Part shown: positions 12,004-23,164 of the stretch, one piece after another
Position numbering within the stretch: position 1 is the first letter of the stretch
How the letters are laid out: each line of letters opens with the position of its first letter
Assembly: GCA_009763385.1 (NCBI GenBank)
Contig: CM019826.1
Coordinates: forward strand, 92,798,848 to 92,862,847
Length of the DNA: 64,000 nt
Direction of reading: 5' to 3'
Source of the DNA: Coix lacryma-jobi var. lacryma-jobi
Taxonomy: Eukaryota > Streptophyta > Magnoliopsida > Poales > Poaceae
Position numbers and translations under genes: made by a program
The notes under the pieces: model-generated
Told to the model about the DNA's origin: nothing
Seen by the model: the letters and a program-made list of their open reading frames with translations, nothing else
The model's database searches: none

Positions 12004-13639
12004 CAGCCTCAACCCAACCGGCCGCGCCTTGCCTCCTCTCCACCTGGGACTCGCCAAGCTTCCTGCCCCGAGCAAGTGCCCCTGGCCCAGCTCTAGCAGC
12101 GGCCCATGCCACCCCGACCCACGCGAGCCAGCAGTGGCCCAACCCGCCGCTTGCAAACGCGCACCCGCGGCTCCCTCGCGCCCACTGACCAGCGGGTCAC
12201 GCTTGTCAGCCGTCGTCCCCAACTTCAGAGCGAACCCTCCGCACCGGCTTCGTCCGACATCTACGCGCAGAGATCGCCTGGCCGCAACGCCTTTCACACG
12301 GTCGTCCACACCTCTCCGCTCCATCTGGGAGCCGATCTGCAGACTCGACCGCAATCCGCCACCCCTCCCTCTACCTACAAGAGTCCACGCCCGCACCCTA
12401 GCCCTCCTCCCGAGAAACACCGCATCTGCCCGTGCCATTGCTGCGCTGCCAAGCTCGCTACCGCTCAAGGGACATCACGGCTGTCCTCCAACTCCCATCC
12501 TTCAGCATCGCCAGTGCACACCGCGACCAGGAGACCCACTTCGGGGCGTCTCCGAGCCGGAGAGTGCTTCACTCAACCACGCCAGGGAACCAGAGCGCCG
12601 CCGCCACGTCTTTCGCGCCGGCAGCCGTCTCCGAATCTCCATCGGCGGCGAGAAGCACACCTACGAATCCGCTGTGAGCTCCGCTTCGCCCCCTTACTTC
12701 CCCTGTGGTCTCTACCGTACTCTAGGTCACTTTCCGAGTAAGATGGCGAACTCGTCCATGGCGCCGCCGCAGAGCTCACGGCGCCGCCGCACACGGCCCC
12801 GCCGGCGACGCCTTTACCCCCCTGTTTCATCCCTGCACCGTCCGATCTTGATTTAAGGGCTCGGATTAGATCCTGCCGACGAATCGGTATACACCGAGCC
12901 CACGATGCCGTGGACTCAACTCGCTTCGGTCGCGTCAGCCGGTCCACGTACCACGCGGCACACCGAGCCAATCGGCAAGCGCCACGTGGCTCCACATCAG
13001 TGCCACGCCATCCTCCGCCCAGCGCCGTGACATCTTTGCAAAGAACCCCTTACCTTTTTCATGTATCAACCCGCCGTCTCACGTATACTGTTGTTTGAGT
13101 CTAGGATTTCTTACGATCTGGTCCTTGCATTTTTCCCCGAAACGAGGCGCAGCCCAGGGTTCACGGTAGACCGTGGCACCGCTGCGGTACCACGGCCGTG
13201 GACTGTGTCCACCGCACAGTCTATGCACCGCGCCACCCATTTGCCAACGCGTGGCGCACGGTCAGCGTCCGCGCCGGCCACCGGGGCATCTTGCAAAAGA
13301 GTCCTCTACCTTTTTCGTAATCAACCCGCGGTCCAGTCGCCATGTGCGCTGAGTCTGCGAATTCTTCCGATCTAACCCCTCATCTTTCGGATAAATGAGG
13401 CCCGGTCCAAGTGTCTTTTAAATTCAGAATTTATTTATTTAAAATACGAAAATGAGTTCAACTGATTTACAGTTTGCCACTACACTTCAAACGCCCATAA
13501 CTTGCTCATTTTAACTCTGTTTTGACCCATTCAACTTGCGTTAGTTTCATAATTTCATTCTCTACGCAGTAGATCTGTTAGTTTACTGTTTTCATACTAT
13601 TTGTTGTACTATTATTTATTTTGTTGTATTGTGCCATGT

Positions 13640-14125
13640 ATGATGATTGGGCCAGAGAGTGCGGAGTTCGAGGACGCTCCAGATTTTCCTTGTGATCCAG
13701 TTGATTCGACCCAGCCCGCAGGCAAGTGTTCTTGAACATCTTGCACCTATGATTTATTTTACTTTTGGTATTAGAGTAGTTAGATCCTTAGATGCATGCT
13801 GTGTCTAAATTTGAATCCTAGGTTATGGTTTACTAGAATTTGTATATATTATCCTTGTCGCCTGTTTTGGGATGTTCGGGTAGGTGTCTTGCTTAGCCCT
13901 GCAGTCATGGTTGGGATTGGAGTTAAATGTTAATAATCTTGATTAATGATCTATGAAATAATGTGGACATGGTAATTTTTGTAGTAACATGGTTATTAGG
14001 AAAATCCGGCAGGATGGACCCGTATTAGTGGTTTTGTGCCATGGGATTCGGCAGCTGGCGACTACGCGCACGAGGAGCAGGAGTATCCAGAGGACGGTGG
14101 TTATGACCCTGACGACCTGTACTAG
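13640..14125 (+). other. Small two-exon acidic reading frame inside LTR E
   Basis: A frame opening with ATGATG at 13,640 encodes a short acidic peptide ending STQPAGKC. At PAG the DNA reads CAG followed by GCAAGT, a GC-type splice donor. About 320 bp later, after GGCAG near 14,052, a second piece encodes AGDYAHEEQEYPEDGGYDP and ends DLY-stop. The related LTR G has counterparts of both pieces (STQPAGKC near 23,085; EQEYREDGGYDPDDLH-stop at 21,693) with a much longer gap. The two LTRs are otherwise quite diverged, so conserved peptide ends suggest a translated leader frame. Splicing and translation are inference. I know of no named family. Confidence 0.45.
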
Positions 14126-14383
14126 GATGGCGCTACCCCCGGTCGACCTTCCTGTGGAGTTGGAGTCTAGATTTCCGCGTCTTCATTAGAGTCTTCATTA
14201 GAGTCAGTTGTCATGAGAGTCTTTACTTTTTCTTTCAGACCCGAGGGTCATTTATGTAATAATATTTGATATATTAATAAAGCATTGTTTTGATATTTAC
14301 TATGATGTGGATATATGTATGAAAATTGATCCTGGCATACATATATTGTGCTCCAACTTTGTTCTTAAAATTGGGGTGTCACA

Positions 14384-14524
14384 CCGTGCGGCTTGCAGAT
14401 TTGTCAGTATGCATTACACATACCAACTAGCTTTCTGACGTTGTTGCCGAGGATAGATTCAAACTCTATTCTTGATAGCGACCATAAGAAGTGCCAATAG
14501 TCGCCCTTTTCGGTCCTTCACATC
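14384..14524. other. Unclassified repeat remnant, right part
   Basis: This piece continues the sequence interrupted at 1802 by LTR E. It contains GGATAGATTCAAACTCTATT and ends CGGTCCTTCACATC just before the Sirevirus LTR fragment F. No gene is seen. It is probably the site into which F inserted. Confidence 0.45.
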
Positions 14525-14860
14525 TGAAGTACCGACAACAACAACCAGAGGGGGGTGAATGGGAGCCTCAATTTTTTTTAGAAATATTTGACCGCTATCC
14601 TAATTTCATAACCCCAAGGGCAAAGATCACAAACCGTGATTAAACCGTGATTTCCATGACCCAAAATATTGGGTGGATGTTCCCTAGGAACACAGTGGGA
14701 CACCGCACACATAACCAACCAAGCACACTATCAAAATCGGAGCTCCAAAAAATAAGCACTGCAATCCTATGAAGAAGAAGAAAGTGCCCAACCAAAAATA
14801 CTTGAGCCAACTGGTGACAAAGTTACTTTAGAAATTTCCTTACAAAGTTAGGAAACCATC
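14525..14860 (-). mobile_element. Sirevirus LTR fragment F
   Basis: The fragment starts TGAAGTACCG and continues CAGAGGGGGGTGAATGGGAGC, then a decayed version of the leader found at 40,524, 45,264 and 54,856. It is therefore the 3' end of a Sirevirus LTR on the minus strand. It is cut at 14,861 where Tat element Y begins; the rest of F would lie beyond the right edge of the window. No primer-binding site lies to its left, so this is the outer end of a 3' or solo LTR. Confidence 0.7.
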
Positions 14861-15055
14861 TGTTTACACCATATTTTAGACTAAAAAAATTATTGTTTTG
14901 TAGGCACAAACGGCTGATTTGTTGATGAAGAAATCGACCAGAAAATAAAAGGGGACTGTTTGGACCCGGACACGACCAAAAGTTCATGTGGACCAGACGT
15001 GACAGACTTTGAATATTTGTTGAGTTCGGTCGAAGAGTTTGAGTCCAGGCCGTTT

Positions 15056-16610
15056 TGTTGACGCAAAACGTGACACCTCGCGCCAAGCACACAGCAAGCC
15101 GAAAAGCTGGCTTCAATCGGGTACCCGGAGTATGTTGATTCCGGAGACGTGCCAGTCGGTTTGACCTGAAAACCAACAAGGGATAAAAACGTGAGAATAC
15201 CTCTGTAATGTGCCGGGTGAGACCAGACAGTTCCATATGTACGGCTTTGAAAGCCAATCACGACGGCACACAGCTATAGAAGCTATCTGTCAAAGCATGT
15301 TTGTAAAATCATTCGGCAAATATGAAAAAAGAGTACGTAAAGCATATTTAACTGCCGAATGCGTATGTAAAAAGAGACATACTTTGAACGAATTAAAGAT
15401 GTTATAAACAGGTAACTTGCCAAAATAGATCTATTCAAATAACACATGCATAGGTTAATCCAACTAATCTACCGCATGTTTAGTCTTCATAAACCCATCA
15501 GGCATAAACACAAGCGAAGCTAATCCACCGCATGATACCACTTGCTATAAGTCTACACCACTTCTTATAATTAGATTAATCCACCGCATGATACAATCTA
15601 ATATAACAAGCTAGAAGCATGTATATATTTGAACAGATCTATAAAAGCTCGTTACTCATGTAACCATAACCAAAATCGGCAAACCAGCCGAATTGGGGTC
15701 CAAGAAGAAGGAACAAACAGGCAAGCACAATTAAACTAATCTAAAACCTGCATCTGCCGCACGACACCTAGTTTCGTCAAAGCCTAACCATGATTGACAT
15801 GCATGAACCCACAACATGTGACAATCTAGATTGAAAGTTGATTCAGCCATAATGATCTTATGATTAAAAGAGAGCACAAGCAAACTTGTGCGACAAGGCC
15901 GAACAAAGATCAATCTAGATTGGGCAAAAGAGTGTTGCAAGAATCAAATAAATAAAACATATAACACATGATAACTTAATGAATCTATTAGATCTGCCAA
16001 ATCTAATAGAGCCGATAACTATTTTTACTCATGACTTAATCCGCCCCACGATACAAGGCACAAGCAAAAACTTCCTGTCATAAGCTTAAATCCGTCGCAC
16101 GGTACTAAGCTTAACATACGAGACTACTTGCATCATATCTAAATCCACCGCACGATACTAGACATGATAACAAGGTTGTCGGTACTTACGGAGGTTGACG
16201 GATCGATGATTCCTGTCGAAGAACTCGACGACACGACTAAGGACTCGAAGATGGCACGGGGCCGGTTTGTATTGATGTGGTTGTGAATCCTTTTTACAAT
16301 GGTCGAGGGTTTATATTTATACCCTGGACGAAACATGAGTCCTAAACGATTACGACTTATACAATGAATTTTGGAAAGATACAAATACCATTCCTATTCT
16401 TCTCACCGTCCTCCATTGTCACGTATTTTCTTGCGCAAGCCATTTTCATTTCCCGAATGGAGTCACAATTTCGCAAAACAGCCAATTATACAGGCATTTG
16501 CCGAAATCCCGAAAACTAGCCGACCGCCCGGTCGTTTACCGAATGCTCCCCTTACTGCTGGCTGGGCCTTCTTGTCATCCTCTCGTGCGTGCGAAAATCT
16601 GGTGTTAACA
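15056..16610 (-). repeat. 3' LTR of element X
   Basis: The LTR is 1555 bp. In plus orientation it reads TGTTGACGC...GGTGTTAACA. It matches 28,190-29,746 throughout, with scattered substitutions and a few small indels. A minus-strand TATA box (reverse complement of TTTATATTTATACC) is at 16,310-16,323. Recurrent CCGCATGATAC / CCGCACGATAC phrases (15,470-16,160) form a loose dispersed motif. Confidence 0.92.
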
Positions 16611-16623
16611 CATGCCCCCTCAA
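16611..16623 (-). promoter_or_regulatory. Polypurine tract of element X
   Basis: On the minus strand TTGAGGGGGCATG abuts the 3' LTR start TGTTAACACC. It is the expected plus-strand primer for reverse transcription and confirms the minus orientation of X. Confidence 0.75.
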
Positions 16624-16759
16624 TTTCGGGATAAAAGTCAATTTTATTTCGAAATTGCCTGCAAGCTTCCTTCCTCTCTTAGGTTTTCACTTCTTAGCAC
16701 TGTAGCCGCCGCCCAAGAAATTCAAATTTCTGCGCAATCGATTTCACTTCGAACTCTTG

Positions 16760-19744
16760 ATGGCGACCGAAGACAAGATTCCAGAGGTAAACCTCACATA
16801 TTCAGTAATCTCTTGCTAGTCTCTTCTTTCGGTTCACTTTCTCTCTCTATTCGCTATTTCTTGAAGGAATATAAGAACCAAATCCTGATTCCCTATGCTG
16901 CCAACCCGATTCCTATCTCCTTGGTCCAATGGGAAATTTTGACCCAACGGAGTTTATCGAGAAGGAAACCCAAAGAATTCCCTTCAAATCTGGAGTTACT
17001 TCACCGAATCACTGGCCGAACACCTTCAAGAACTGGCCTTTTCCCAATTGCTGGATGGCGAAATTGTATCGGAGGATGCTCGAAAAAAGCAGCAGCCACT
17101 GGGAAAATCAAGACATTGGCCACTGTTTGGAGTTATCTTTATCAGAAACACCCAGAAATGACCCTCTCCTGATAGCAGCTTCCCATTTCTGGTCTAACGC
17201 CATCAATGCTTTCATCTTTGGCCATGGTATGATGACTATTACTTTAGCTGATGTCTTCATGATGACTGGTCTGAATGTAACATTACCAGTATATCCTTAC
17301 AAATACAAGAACAAAAGCAATCAGAGAGCTGTCAGTTCTGGATGCGGATTGGCTAAATACATTCAGACTTATATGGAGTCGTCCAATGCTGTCTCTGACA
17401 AAGAACTGAAAGCCTTTATGAATATGTGGCTATGCAGATTCATCTTCTGTGGAAAATCCAATGAACCCACTCTGAATCATATGGTGATGGCTGAAGATTT
17501 ATCTGCAGGCACTCAAATCCCGCTAGTCAAATACCTCTTGGGGTCTGTCTATCATATGATGCATCAGATTACTCTCCAGATGCACACGGGCAGAGAAATT
17601 TCTTGTGTGAACGGCCCCTGGTGGTTGGTCCAGATGTGGCTCCAACTATATAGGCATCAGATAGTTTCTGTGAACCTTCTCAACTTGAGTTTCCCTTCAA
17701 TTAATTATGCTGAAGGCAAAACAGCAAGAGTTAAAGCCTGTCAGACTTATGGAGAAGCAGCATCATCTATCAGCATTGATATGGACATCGGCCATCTCTT
17801 CAAGCTATTCTTCAAAGGCTTTGGCAATGCACTTTGGCTTCCCTATAGAGAGAATGAAAATCTGACTCTCCCCTGCAAGTTTAACTACGAATCCGGCTGT
17901 GCATATAAAACATCTATTGAGATCTTCAGCTCTTCATCAAACCCTGTATTCTACAAGCCAAATTTCACCATGGAAGATTAGTGCAGTCCACCTACGAGTT
18001 CTATTAGCCAAACATGGTGGCCAGACAATTAGGATGTGGTCAATTCCCCTAGACTTCTTCTTCTCAACAGTAATAAGACCCAGAGAAGTAATTATGGAAG
18101 GGATAATGGCCAAAAAAGTCTTTGAATTAGGATGAGAGTTGCCAACATACGAACCATCTCCATTTAGAATAGTAGACATCACTCATCCTTTTTTCACTTC
18201 CTGGTGGGAAGAGTGGCATGCCCACCTCTTCAATGTGCCAGTTCACCCCTTGTGTCAAAACTTGCAACCTGACTTTGCTTCCGATAGTGTGGTAATTTCA
18301 CTATACTTATTATTTTCTATTCTTGAATCCAATCTTTTTCTAACACTCGACTATACATAGGATCCTGAGCCCATACCTCCTGTCAGAGTGATCCAGTATT
18401 ACCTGGCTAGACCCAATCCTGCCCTCGGTTCCAACGCTCCAGGCTTGAAAACCTTCATGAAGATCCTTGCAACTTCAACTATCGTGCCTCCAGGAGGAGA
18501 GAGCAAAAGAAAGGCACCTGAGAATGCCCTTTTGTCCAAAAAACCGAGGACCAAAAGGGTTAAACTATCTCCCAAGGTATGAATCTCCCAATTTGTGCTA
18601 AGCAACTTTATTTGGCAATAAATCTGATCAAATCCATGTTGCATCACTCGTTGCAGCCACAAGTCAAAGCCTTGAAATCCGGCAGTACCTCAGCAACTAC
18701 CAAACCATCTCCTGAAGTTTCTACAAAAAGGATCCAAGACGAAACTGAAGATCCAAAGACTCCAGAAGGTTCAAAAAATAAAGAGGCTAACGAGACCATA
18801 GGTAACGCGTTTGGCTATCCCTCCTTCTGTTGTCATATGCTTATACCATTACTTGAAACAGATGAAATTTTAAAAGAACTGGAAACAGAGTCATCTCCTG
18901 ATCATACTCCAAGCCCACCTCCTCCGAACACTCAACAAAGTCCTGGAGCAAGCCAAGGCGCAGCGTCCTCTGATGATCAATCAGCCCAACAGGCAAATTT
19001 CTCTTCCTGAATTGCATCGCTTTCACCAAATACACTTAGTCGGCTAACACTTTTTTCTTCCTTCAGAAAAATACTAAAGAGCCGATTGCGAGTTATTCTT
19101 TCCCTGCTGAAGATTATATCACTGAAAAAGGTGAAGAAAATACTTCCCAACATACTTTATCAACAGAAACCCAGGCTCGGCTGAGGGAAATAATCACTCT
19201 GTTGAACAAAGACGTCGTCAATATGGTTCAAGATGCAGATCAGATAAGAGATATTCTTGAGCTTATTGATGAAGATATTCCTTCTGCTCTTCTGACCCAT
19301 TTAGAATCTATAGCTTGTCTCGACAACTTTATTGGAATGGTAAGGAGAGCAACTAAAAACATATCATCCAAGGCCGCCATGCAGAATGATAGATCTTCAA
19401 AGAAGCTAGAACTTAAAGATTTGCATTCCAATATTCAAATCGCAAAAAATTCCCTGGCAACTTTGGAATCTGAACTGAAAGTCAGGAGACAAGAGCAGGT
19501 TAGAAGCCCAGTTAGCCAAACTGAATACTAAAATCCAATCTCACAGGGCTCATATGGTTGATCTGCCGAAGGACATAGAAGCAGCCTCGTTGAAAATAAC
19601 TTCGGCTCTCAAGAAGATCAACAAATCAAAGCTAAATTATCCAAAATCCAAAAATCTGAAGATGAAGATCAAAAAGTGCTTGATACTGTCAGCCGAATCA
19701 GAGCCTAGGCCATAAAGACAATCAATCAGCTTTTTCATGAGTAA
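16760..19744 (+). pseudogene. Antisense plant mobile domain gene in element X (multi-exon, decayed)
   Basis: This gene lies between pol and the 3' LTR of X and runs opposite to pol. A short first exon (16,760-16,786) ends at a GT donor; the next begins near 16,867. The main frame (16,929-17,981) has the plant mobile domain signature: ITLADVFMMTGL near 17,245, MWLCRFIFCGKSNEP near 17,427, then the YHMMH and WWLVQMWLQLY stretches. After a stop at 17,979 the domain tail (ARQLGCGQFP near 18,022) continues in shifted frames. Later pieces with plausible GT-AG borders are 18,361-18,575 (basic KRKAPENALLSKKPRTKRVK, nuclear-signal-like), 18,658-18,800, 18,862-18,980 and 19,066 onward, a charged segment with coiled-coil character ending near 19,740. 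Function in the element is unknown; plant mobile domain proteins (PF10536) also exist as host genes acting in silencing and development. Frameshifts at about 16,930 and 18,000 make it non-functional as read. Confidence 0.72.
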
Positions 19745-20065
19745 ACATTGATCTTGTAACAAACCAAGCGCAACATACTTTGTCCTTGCAAAACTATTTT
19801 TCCTTTTCGATATTTTATGCTTCCATTCGTCTGAGAATGCAATCGGCCTCTCTCCCTTAATTTTCCTGTGATAAGATATAGCCGATCGTCTTCATTTCCT
19901 GATAGCCGAATGAACTTTATCTCAAAAAAACTCAAGAAAGTAACCGAATGGCGCTTGACTTAACCAAGCTTGGCCTAGTAAAAACGGCCCAGTCGAAAAG
20001 AAAACCCTACTCTGTCGCTTGGCATCCATTACCTCGCAGACTTCGCCACGACTCTTTTCCCGGCT

Positions 20066-20077
20066 TACAAATAAAAC
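20066..20077 (+). promoter_or_regulatory. TATA-like box before second antisense gene of X
   Basis: TACAAATAAAAC lies about 105 bp upstream of the ATG at 20,182 and is followed by a pyrimidine-rich leader, as in ordinary plant promoters. This suggests the gene has its own promoter rather than relying on the LTR. The preceding stretch 19,745-20,065 shows no reading frame of note. Confidence 0.4.
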
Positions 20078-20181
20078 CCTCTCTACAGCCTCGATTAGTA
20101 TTTGCAGTTGCGCATCTTTGCCTCCGTTTCCTTACTTCCCCTTGTCGGCTCAAACCAGAAGAAAACCCCAGTCCTGCAGCA

Positions 20182-21020
20182 ATGGCGAACGGCGACGACC
20201 GCGGCAAGCGACCCGCTGAAGGAGAAGCGGAGGGCAACCGAGTACCGCAACGCCGGCGCCATGGGTAAGAATCGGTCATCCTGCCCCCTTGCAATCTCTA
20301 TTTCCCTGTTCATCCATTGTTTCGATTTCGATCCTCTTCTTACTTTCTAGGGTAAGACCCATCTCCAGCAGTCAAGGCCATCTTCTTCCCCTACCCGGAA
20401 CTCCGTCATCCAGATCTTCCAGCTCCCTCAACTCCTCAGATTCTTCATCGGACCCCTTCTAATCCGACTGGTGGAACCACCGCGATGCCTGCCGTTTTAA
20501 GGAGGAAAGGGACAAAGCCCGAGAGGAGCTGAGCGAAATCTCCAAGTCATACGGCATTGACCAGCTTGACTGGGAGGATCAGCGGAAACAATTCTGCGAT
20601 GCAATCTCAGGTCAGTGAAATCTTGGCTCGATTCCCCCTTTTCTAATCGGACTCGTCCGCCTGATATATTCTCTTTTCCGTCCAGCATTATCTGCAGAGG
20701 TCGAGCGCCTGAAGATTGCGGGAACCAGAGTAGCCGACAAGGTGAACACCCAAGGGGAAAATGTGGAGGCGTGCCTTGATGATGCGGGCGGCCACGTTGA
20801 TCAGGTTGCCATTCACGGCGTACATCATGGTGTCGCCTTGGGGCTGGCGGCGATGTCCACCCAGACGCGCGAGGACTTCTCTGCCATGCCGACCGGCTTC
20901 TATGGTGGGGAGCTTCCAGAGGACGTCAAAGACCTTGTGGAAAGTTATGAAGATCACGCGACTGTGCTTGCTCAGGCTTCTGATGCTCAATCTGTCTTGA
21001 ACAGGTTGTTTGATGAGTAA
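20182..21020 (+). pseudogene. Second antisense gene in X: three-exon acidic protein, family unknown
   Basis: The three exons join in frame with GT-AG introns: 20,182-20,264, 20,351-20,610 and 20,686-21,020 (stop TAA). The product would be about 225 residues. The N-terminus is charged (MANGDDRGKRPAEGEAEG), followed by a serine-rich stretch, a helical charged part (KEERDKAREELSEISKSYG) and an acidic C-terminal part (residues for AMSTQTREDFSAMPTGFYGG and DVKDLVESYEDHATVLAQAS). One in-frame TAA at 20,460-20,462 in exon 2 breaks it. I do not recognise a domain. It lies directly after the plant mobile domain gene and 235 bp from the convergent pol stop (21,256). A split product of one larger gene is possible, but the TATA-like box and ATG support separate genes. 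Confidence 0.62.
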
Positions 21021-21692
21021 TTTGTACTTAGGGATGCCTATAAATAAACTGCTCTCTCCTGTGAAACATCTGTTCTCTGTGAAGTACTCGTCTGCAGTTT
21101 CCTGAATTACCAAAAGCAAAACCCTTGTATGACACCATCTTTATTCGGTTAGACTGACATTTTGCTCTAAAGGCGACACATGTCATGTCGGTTGTTCAAA
21201 CATTTTTTTTACTAAAGGCGATGCTTCTCATCGGCTAACTCATCTCATACGATTTTTATGCACCGACTTCCATGCTGGGATGAAACTTTTTAAGAAATCT
21301 CCCATTAATAGCTCTAGAAAACTCTTCCCCCAGCATGGTCTTCAAAATATATGCGTTGCCAGGCACATGTCTTACTATCTGAAAAGGACCTTCTCAATTT
21401 GGAGACCACTTACCGAATGCTTTATCTTTCGTTCCAATTGGCAATACAACTGTGACACCCCAATTTTAAGAACAAAATTGGAGAACAATATATGTATGCC
21501 AGGATCAATTTTCATACATATATCCACAACATAGTAAATATCAAAACAATGCTTTTATTAATATATCAAACATATTACAAAAATAACCCTCGGGTCTAAA
21601 AGAAAAGTATAGACTCTCAGTCTAACTCTAATGTAGACTCGCGGAAACTGGACACCATCTCCACAGGAAGGTCGACCGGGGGCTGCGCCATC

Positions 21693-23164
21693 CTAGTGCA
21701 AGTCATCGGGGTCGTATCCACCGTCTTCTCGGTACTCCTGCTCCGCGTCGTAGACTCCAGCGTCTGGGTGGGGTAGCAGGGGGTTCAAAGAGGAAGGGTG
21801 AGTACATCGAAATGTACTCTGCAAGTGTAGGAAATATATGCTTATGAGGCTTATAACAAAGGTAGGTTGACATAGTTTCACTCACGCGCCTAAAGTGACA
21901 CATCCTATTAAATCCTATTTCCTATGCACCTATTTACTAGGTTATAACCACAGTCTCCAACAGTAACAGTAACCACACTCGGAGTCGCACCAAGCAAACC
22001 ATACTCGGAGTCACACCGAGCAACCAACACTTGGAGTCCACCAAGCAACCACACTTGGAGTCACACCAAGCAAACCCACACCTAAAGTCCATCAGGCAAA
22101 CCACACCTGAAGTCCATCAGGCCACCCACAGGGCCAACTCGAAGAGTCCCCCTATGTGTATTAGTTCCATACGTCATGACATAGAAAGCTACCTTCCGTA
22201 ATAACACCAGGTTTGTGCCAGAGCCTGGGAATCGCTGCCGTACCAAGCAGTAACCCGCGTAGAAGAAGCCTCTGTACCCATGTCATATGGGACTAATGAC
22301 CACATAAGGCTTCCCTAATGAACCAGACTCAACCCACAAACTAATCTTGAAGAAGTCCAAGCCGCTCGTGACCGTGAGCACGGCTGATATATCAGTTTTA
22401 CACTCTGCAGAGGTTGCACATCGTTACCCATAAGTCATGCGTTCCCCATCACGCTAAACACTACGAAGGTGCACAGCGGGGTCGCACTACAAGGCCTTTA
22501 CAAAGCCCCTCCAAGCCTGTGTTACACGTACTCTAGGGTTTCATCCCCGTACATAAGTCAACGACCCCAGGGACCCCCTCTTAAGCCACTAAACAACCCC
22601 CATGTAGCATAACTTGGAGGAAACTAATTAATTAGCTAGGTCCAGCCCATCCAGATCTCATGGTTGCGCTGTTTTGCCGGTTACTTGTCCAAGAACTGGG
22701 TCCTAGGGATCCAGGCAGGATAAATCTAGCACAAGCCCAGAACCAGAAACCAAAAACAGCTGCCGAGTCCCACGGCACAAAACCACCAATACAGGTCCAT
22801 CCTGCCGGATTTACCTACTCACCATACTACAACATTATCAACCACAGTGTTCCATAGATCATTAATCAGAATTAATTATTAACCACCATCCCATCCCAAG
22901 ACAGCAGGGCTAAGCATGACTTCTACCCAACACATCCCAAACCAGGTGTCAAGGAAAATATAATCAAGATCTAGTAAACCATATCATAGGACTCAATATT
23001 AGACTTTGCATGCAACTACTGGATCTAACTACTCTAATAAAAGTAAAATAAATACGGGAGCAAGATGTTGAAGGACACTTGCCTGCGGGCTGGGTCGAAC
23101 TGACGAAGGCACAAGCTGGATCAGAAGGTTCCACGTAGCTCGCACTCGCTGGATCAAACATCAT
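21693..23164 (-). other. Small two-exon acidic reading frame inside LTR G
   Basis: This is the counterpart of the frame in LTR E. Exon 1 starts ATGATG at 23,164, encodes MMFDPASASYVEPSDPACAF and ends STQPAGKC at a CAG-GCAAGT donor near 23,083. The second piece ends AEQEYREDGGYDPDDLH with its stop at 21,693. The intervening 1.3 kb contains the hairpin array, versus about 0.3 kb in E. Shared features are the double methionine, STQPAGK, EQEY, EDGGYDPDDL and the stop position. Role unknown; it may be a leader peptide of the element transcript. Confidence 0.45.
21977..22121. repeat. Array of six short hairpin units in LTR G
   Basis: Six units spaced about 20-35 bp apart have the form stem-AGTC(C/A)CA-stem. 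Examples are CTCGG AGTCACA CCGAG, CTTGG AGTCCA CCAAG and CCTGA AGTCCA TCAGG. The 5 bp stems differ but mostly stay complementary while the loop core is constant. Units begin at about 21,978, 22,003, 22,029, 22,064, 22,081 and 22,107. The first and fifth are imperfect. Confidence 0.6.

Larger units (their letters stand above)
1803..14383 (+). mobile_element. Solo LTR E (long gypsy type), split by element A
   Basis: E consists of 1803-2255 plus 12,009-14,383, about 2.8 kb. It starts TGTGTAAAAACCC (possibly an altered TGTAACACCC) and ends GGGGTGTCACA at 14,383. Its first 450 bases are clearly related to the reverse complement of 24,700-25,083, and its end to the reverse complement of 21,451 onward, so E and G belong to one LTR family in opposite orientations. 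Flanks are CCGGG (1798-1802) and CCGTG (14,384-14,388), a 4 of 5 match consistent with a decayed target duplication. No internal region or second LTR is present, so it is a solo LTR. The 12,010-13,370 part is a GC-rich island with no credible gene. Confidence 0.72.

Noticed and set aside
12029..12856. Long overlapping open frames (up to 275 codons) in the GC-rich part of LTR E.
   Set aside because: Several frames on both strands are open at once, the products are proline/arginine-rich with no domain, and the segment is LTR. This is a composition effect. The same applies to 141-1180, 20,000-20,300 (other frames), 23,470-24,670 and 60,640-61,900.
16929..17981. The plant mobile domain frame as a free-standing host gene.
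   Set aside because: It lies between pol and the 3' LTR of an element with perfect target duplications, in the slot where Tat elements carry antisense frames. It is part of the element.
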